Below, piece by piece: positions 53,401-59,400 of a DNA stretch of 64,000 nt. The stretch lies in contig CANTUZ010000001.1 in assembly GCA_947846985.1 (NCBI GenBank), positions 109,447,757-109,511,756 of the forward strand. The letters are read 5' to 3'. The stretch is from Fratercula arctica (taxonomy: Eukaryota > Chordata > Aves > Charadriiformes > Alcidae). The notes under the pieces are model-generated. The model ran no database searches. It saw nothing but the letters and a program-made list of their open reading frames with translations, and was not told the origin of the DNA. How positions within the stretch are numbered: position 1 is the first letter of the stretch; each line of letters begins with the position of its first letter. The position numbers and the translations under genes are program-made.

Positions 53401-56400
53401 TGGGGTCTTTATATATGCCCAGGAAAGATAATAGAACATATTTAGTTATTTACCTAAGGCAGAAGGTTTGCACTAGAGAACTTAGGTTGTAGAGCAAATA
53501 AAAACCACATTTCCAAATGAAGCTTTCTTCCAGCTTCTGTTATTAAACAGGAAAGGTAAGTTTTACTGTGACAATCAACCTGAGTAAGAAGGTGAAAAAA
53601 CAAATGGTTTAGTCAGTGATAGCTGGATGGAATTAGCAACGATTCTTGCAGATCTTCTCAGACATATCTAACACAGTTCAGTAAGTCTGCACTGGGGCTA
53701 CAGCCAGCTTGCATTAATTCCATAGTACCTGTAATTCTTCTAGAATTGGATGAAGCTTCATCAGAAGATAAATTTTATTTTTCACTTCAACTCACTCACA
53801 GGTCTAAAACACCCAAAGAACTTCACAAATACAGTTTTCATTTCACTTCTATGCATCAGGAAATTATTATGCACATTTTGCAGGTGGATAAAAGCAAGAA
53901 TCAGGTTAACAGTAGATCAGCAGTATAAGTCTACAGTAATTCCAGGAGTTGCAGCTAGCTCTGGAATATGCAGTACAGTTTAAGTACTAACCTTTCCTTC
54001 TCAGTACCTAATTATATTAGATGGCAATTTCGGAAGATGGGTACTGTATGTTAAGGAGTTTCATACTGCAATAATTTTAACTTTTTTTTTTGTGTGATAC
54101 TACCTAAACATTTTGTTTATATTGAATGGTAAATATTTTATCTTGGAAAATTGCATTGTCAGATGTCATGTTATGACTGTGTTTATTGGATTCAATGCAT
54201 CTCCATAAAGTGCTTATAAATCACAACTTTAGTAATCTCTATTTCAGATTGCATAAGCCGATGCCAGTGTTGTGGTTCTGTACGTTAACTGGTTATGATC
54301 GCAATAAAATCAATTATAGGAAATGCCGTTTTGGAAGCCAACGCTATAAAGCAATTTTAACATTGGCAAGCTCCCATACCCTCCCACTTCCACCTACAGT
54401 AACTCAAGTATAGTCATTGTCATAAAAGGTCACATCTGTATTCATAACTAAAAATTTCTCAAATAAATTAGTGCTGAACATAAAGCATACACCAAGCTCA
54501 CTGACAGATTATTATAAGGCTGTTCTAGCCAGAAGATAGATATCTTAATCTGTGGTATAGCACTTCAGCTATGAACAAAGGTACGGGAGCGACATCAGAT
54601 ACAACTTCTTTTCCTTGTAGACACAAATAACCCACATGTCCTCATTTATCTGTAAGAGACAATGCTGACTGAAGTGACATCTCAGCAACTTTGGAAGCAT
54701 TTCTGCGCCATATATGAGGTATAAGTATCACCTCATGTCCTCTAACAAGGACATGAAAAAAAAGTCTGTGTGGCATTATATAAAGCCAAATTACAGAGTT
54801 CAAAATAAATTCCTTCCAAAGGTGTCCTCACCAATTTATAAAATGAATTTCAGTTTCACTAAAGTGATAAACATCAGACTTTCCTGCAGGCAAAGCAGAG
54901 GTTTACTTTTCCATGTCTGTTACTGAGCCAAGTTCAATTCATTGATAAACCTTCACAACACTAAAATACAAAAGACTACAAAGCAGGACAGACTCATATC
55001 TAGTGTAAACTAATATAGATTTAGTGAAGTTGGTGGGGCTGCACAGATTTATTTGGACCATGCATTGCCAAAACCAGAATTATCAACAAGTGTTCTGCAT
55101 ATAAAATGAGCACCTCATATGGGAGAGTTTTCATTACCATACTAAAGGTGCTTCCCTTTTCTGGTTTTTTTTTTTCTTTAGTAATCTGAGGCTTTTCTGG
55201 ACTATTGTAAGTCTATCATATGGTTTACATGAAAATCTTATATTTAGAGTTCTAATTACGCAGATTCTATAATTACCTTGGGTCACGGACTAATAAACAC
55301 AAGGTACTTTTGCCTCCACAAATGTGATTAGAAGCTTGATCTTCAATTCTACAAGCGTCTTAGTAGTCCAGGTGAAAAACTTGAAAAGGACGGGACTTGT
55401 TAGAGACCAGGCGAGTGTCTTTCAGTGTTCAGCTGAAATTGTATTTTGGTTGATTATGTTTGCAAGACTGCTAAACTTAAGAGTGGACATCCTTTTGTCT
55501 GTGAAGACTGTAGCTCTTGGCTGAACTTTCAAATTGGATAAAAAGCTTATCTGTTGTTTGGTGGTTTCGTTTAACCATACATGTTTCACTGATGTGTTGG
55601 TGCTTTTTCAGTGACAGTAGGTCTTGTGAATTATTTTTCCCCAAAATTTTGTGGAATTTTATGCATTTTGATAAAATTGTATACTCAAATTTTGAATTTA
55701 AGCCTCAAGCTGAAAGCGAAGCCCAAAAATGATGGTGATGAAGCAAGCCCGAACATGATGGGGGGAAATTACTCTGTCAATGGGCACAGATCAGTTTTTC
55801 ATAGTCTTTCTTAATTGCTTGCTGTTACTGAAAGAGGCAGATGGAGTATACCCCACAGAAAATAAATCCCATGCTTAGAAACGTAAGTCGGGGCTCAGAG
55901 TCTGTTGATTTTTATGGAAGTTAGAAAGAGGTAGCAACTCAGTAACCTAAGTAAAAAACTGGCGGAAGGTAAAACCACATTTCTGATTAACATGAAATTT
56001 CCTCCTTTTAAAATCGGGAAACAAAGTGATTCATGCCATTTGCAAGGGACTTTTCTTTTGAGAATCAAAGAGACCTTCTGTTTCAATTAAAAAATTAGTT
56101 CATCTAAATCTTATTCACATTTTTTAGATCTTCCACCACCACCCGACCCACCCCCTGGTCAGGGTTTAAGGCAGCAAATAGTCCCCGGCCAGCGCGGAGG
56201 CTCAGCAGAGAGGAAAGGAAGCTCTCTTGAGAGGCAGCATGCACCGAACGTAGATGAAACAAAGAGCTCCCTGGACCGGCAAGCTAGGACGTCACTAGAG
56301 TGGCAGCGGCAAACCCAGGAGTGGATAAGCTCTACAGACCGCCAAGAGGATTTCAGGAAAGCCCAACACAAACAAGCCTTCGGATCAGGTGTGTGTGCGC

Positions 56401-59400
56401 TGCACCAGCCGAGGCAACGCAGACGGCTTCTTGCCACTTCTCAGTTGAGGGTTCCTGTATCTGGCAAGAGGCTAGGGCCACCTCACGCCCCTCGGTGCCA
56501 GCACTGGTGGGGCTCAGGCTGGAAAATAAGGAAGGGCAAAGTGAAATGAGAGCTTGCGATCCAAGTATTTTCTCTCCTGCAACAATGAAATCTCATTAGA
56601 CCCTGACTGGGTGCATTCTTTACCGTGTTTCGGCGATTAATAATGTTGTCAAGCATAGCGGTGGAAAAAACAGGAACAGTTTCAGGCAGGCAGGGAAGGA
56701 GAAACAGATTTTTAGGGTATTTTATGTTAGATGTATTTATTTATGTACCTAGGGCCATGTTTTCCAGTTCTTTCAACCTGCTTCTAAATTGGCAGCAGTT
56801 GTTTTTGCATGTCTGCAAGAAGGCTGATCCTTCTGAGCTACTGACATTCCCTCCAGCTGTATTTAAAACGCTGCCTTCTCCTTATTCAGGGATATGACCA
56901 AGTAAAATTCATCTCTTAGGCCCAGCAAGATGACAGCGCAGATTTTCACCTTTATACAGGACCTGCTCATTGCCGAGTGCTGACTTTATCTCCTAAACGG
57001 ATTTCAAGTCTGTAAAAATGTGTGCAGGAGGCGCTGCTGAGCTGGAGTTGTAGTTGTACAATATTCGCAGATTCCTTCTCTCAGCCCGACCTCAAGTAAC
57101 AGCTGCTGCTTCAGGTCCCTTTACCTAGCGTATTTTCTTTGACCCACTAATCACATGTTATCCCAGTGCTGATTAGAGTCGTACCAGAGGACAATTAAGA
57201 AAATTTAAAAAAAAAAAAAAATAAAAAATTATGCTGTACGTAAGACTGACTGTAGGACTACACTGTTTCTTCAAGTATGCATGTAGCTCCCACAGTAACA
57301 CCAGAGGCACTTGCATTGTCCATCTTTTTCTTTATTTTATTCTACTATTAATGCTCCTTGTTAATCTAGCACCCTAATATCAATGACATTCTGAAAAAAA
57401 CCAGTAGCATGCAGGCAAACCTGTCACGGGGTCAGGATTTCGTGAATAAAGTCCTCCTAGGAAATATTGCTACCCATATTTGAAATGTAAGTATTTTAAA
57501 TACAATCCATATTTTAAACTATAATAATAATAATGGTACCGCTAAATCCCCCTGATCTTTCAGCTGCATAAATGAGTGAGCAGTGGCTCATGTTATGAAA
57601 TGATGATGTGAAGTTGCAGTTCAAAAATAGCGTGTGAAATTCATGCTCCTTGGTGAAACGGCAATTTTAATTACAATGTACAAGATATATGAGCACGTAG
57701 AAAATATCCTGAATATACATCTAATTTCTTTGTAAATTATTATTAAGGATGCTTCTCTCACCTGGTTAGCAAGAACTCCCCTCCTTTTCCACTGCCTCAT
57801 AAGTGTACAAATAGAAGTTGTCAGTTATTCTCTGATACAGAGGGTATAGAGTCTTAAAATACCCTTCCTGCAGGAATTGCATTTATCTGTCCTTAAATAA
57901 AAATAACATGATCTTGACACTTCCAGTGCCCTACACGAGCATTGAATTTAGGATGGGAGTGATTACAGGTATCTTGTTCTTGTCAAATTCATGCAATTGC
58001 ATATCCTTTATGCATGATCAAGTATTCCTCTAGGAGATGCTGTGATTTTACCCTGGTGGGAGTGGTTCATAAAGTTTGTGCACAAGGTAGGCCAGAGGTT
58101 CATATCTGTCAGTCTGTCTTCTCATCCCAGCTTCTTACAGGACAGCTTTCTTGCTCTGTATTCTTTTCTCTGATAGATTTAAAAAAGGCTACTCTTGTGT
58201 GTGATGCTTGTTTGTGTTACTAAGTTTGGGGAGTTTAATAGTATTAATTGTGCTTCTTCCCTTTTCCTTTATTAAAGACAAAGATCTGTGGAGGTCTGTT
58301 CTGTCCAGGCTTCAATATGTTTCCAAAAGGAGTTATTATTAGCTATCAGCTTCCAGAAAATAGCTATTTTGCAGCTTAGGGAGCTTCATTCAGACATTAT
58401 TAAGCTGTGAGTGAAATTTTAAAAGCAAGACCTTTGGTTTGAAGTTGAATAGAATAAAAATACATAATTCTGGGAACCGTGTTTCCACTGATTGCTTTCA
58501 GTATAAACAAGATCACTGAGTTCCCGCCAATGGCTTCATTGTGGAACCGCAGTTACAGCACATCAAATATGACATTCTCAGCCACTCCTCTGAAGTGTGC
58601 TAGATCGAGTTACAATAATTTTGATAACATTAAAAGCCTTCTGGTTATCTTATGGGGTATAGAAACATAGCTACATGCATATATCCTGTTTTCACAGCAT
58701 TGTATCTTCCAGTTAAAGGCTCGGTATGTCAGAGAAAGGCATCAGCAAAGCCTCCCCATATTCTTTGCAGCCCTGGGGCATGGGGCACTGTTTTGAGTGT
58801 TTAATAACTGTGAGCCCGTTCTAGGGACTTGAGACAACTACCTTTCATGTGCTAGAATGTTGTGAAAAACTTAGCCTTTATTTTATGTCACAATTGCTTA
58901 TTTTATGGATTGCATTTATTTCTGAGGGCACCACAGATAATTTAACACACCATATGCTCTATAATGATAATGCACTTTATATTTATTCATGGTTGTTTTT
59001 TCTGAATATTTCATTGAACCCGAAGGAGGCCTTATCCTGAGTCCACAAACTAGAAAAACAAATCAATTGACCATATATGTCATCTTCAAACTCTTTTGCA
59101 ATGCTAGTGACTTTTCTTTCCATCCTTTAAAAATGTATCCAGCTTTCTGCTAACCTGATTTATGCTGCTTGCTTTATTGCTGCCTTAATGCAAGCTATTC
59201 CATATTTTAGCCAGCCTTTGGAAACCGGGTTTGCATCTGATTCTATTATTAGGGCTTGATATATAAAGAACAGGTAAAATAATTTAGGAGGCTATGGCTG
59301 TTAAATGCCATTTTACTATGTCTTTTAAGCATTTCTTTATATTTCAGCAAGGACAGCACACGGTCATAGCACAAAACACAGATAACGCCCTTACATCCTG

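Larger units (their letters stand above)
48805..56127 (+). other. ROBO2: ROBO2 intron, 7.3 kb, with purine tract
   Basis: Contains a CR1 tail fragment (49913-49970), a T-run near 51886, and a 242-base pure-purine microsatellite (53113-53354). No exon recognised. The long open frames over the purine tract are repeat artefacts. Confidence 0.85.

Noticed and set aside
53032..53492. Overlapping long open frames on both strands, rich in Arg-Glu-Gly or Ser-Pro-Leu
   Set aside because: They are translations of the purine microsatellite, open in every frame because the repeat has no stop codons.
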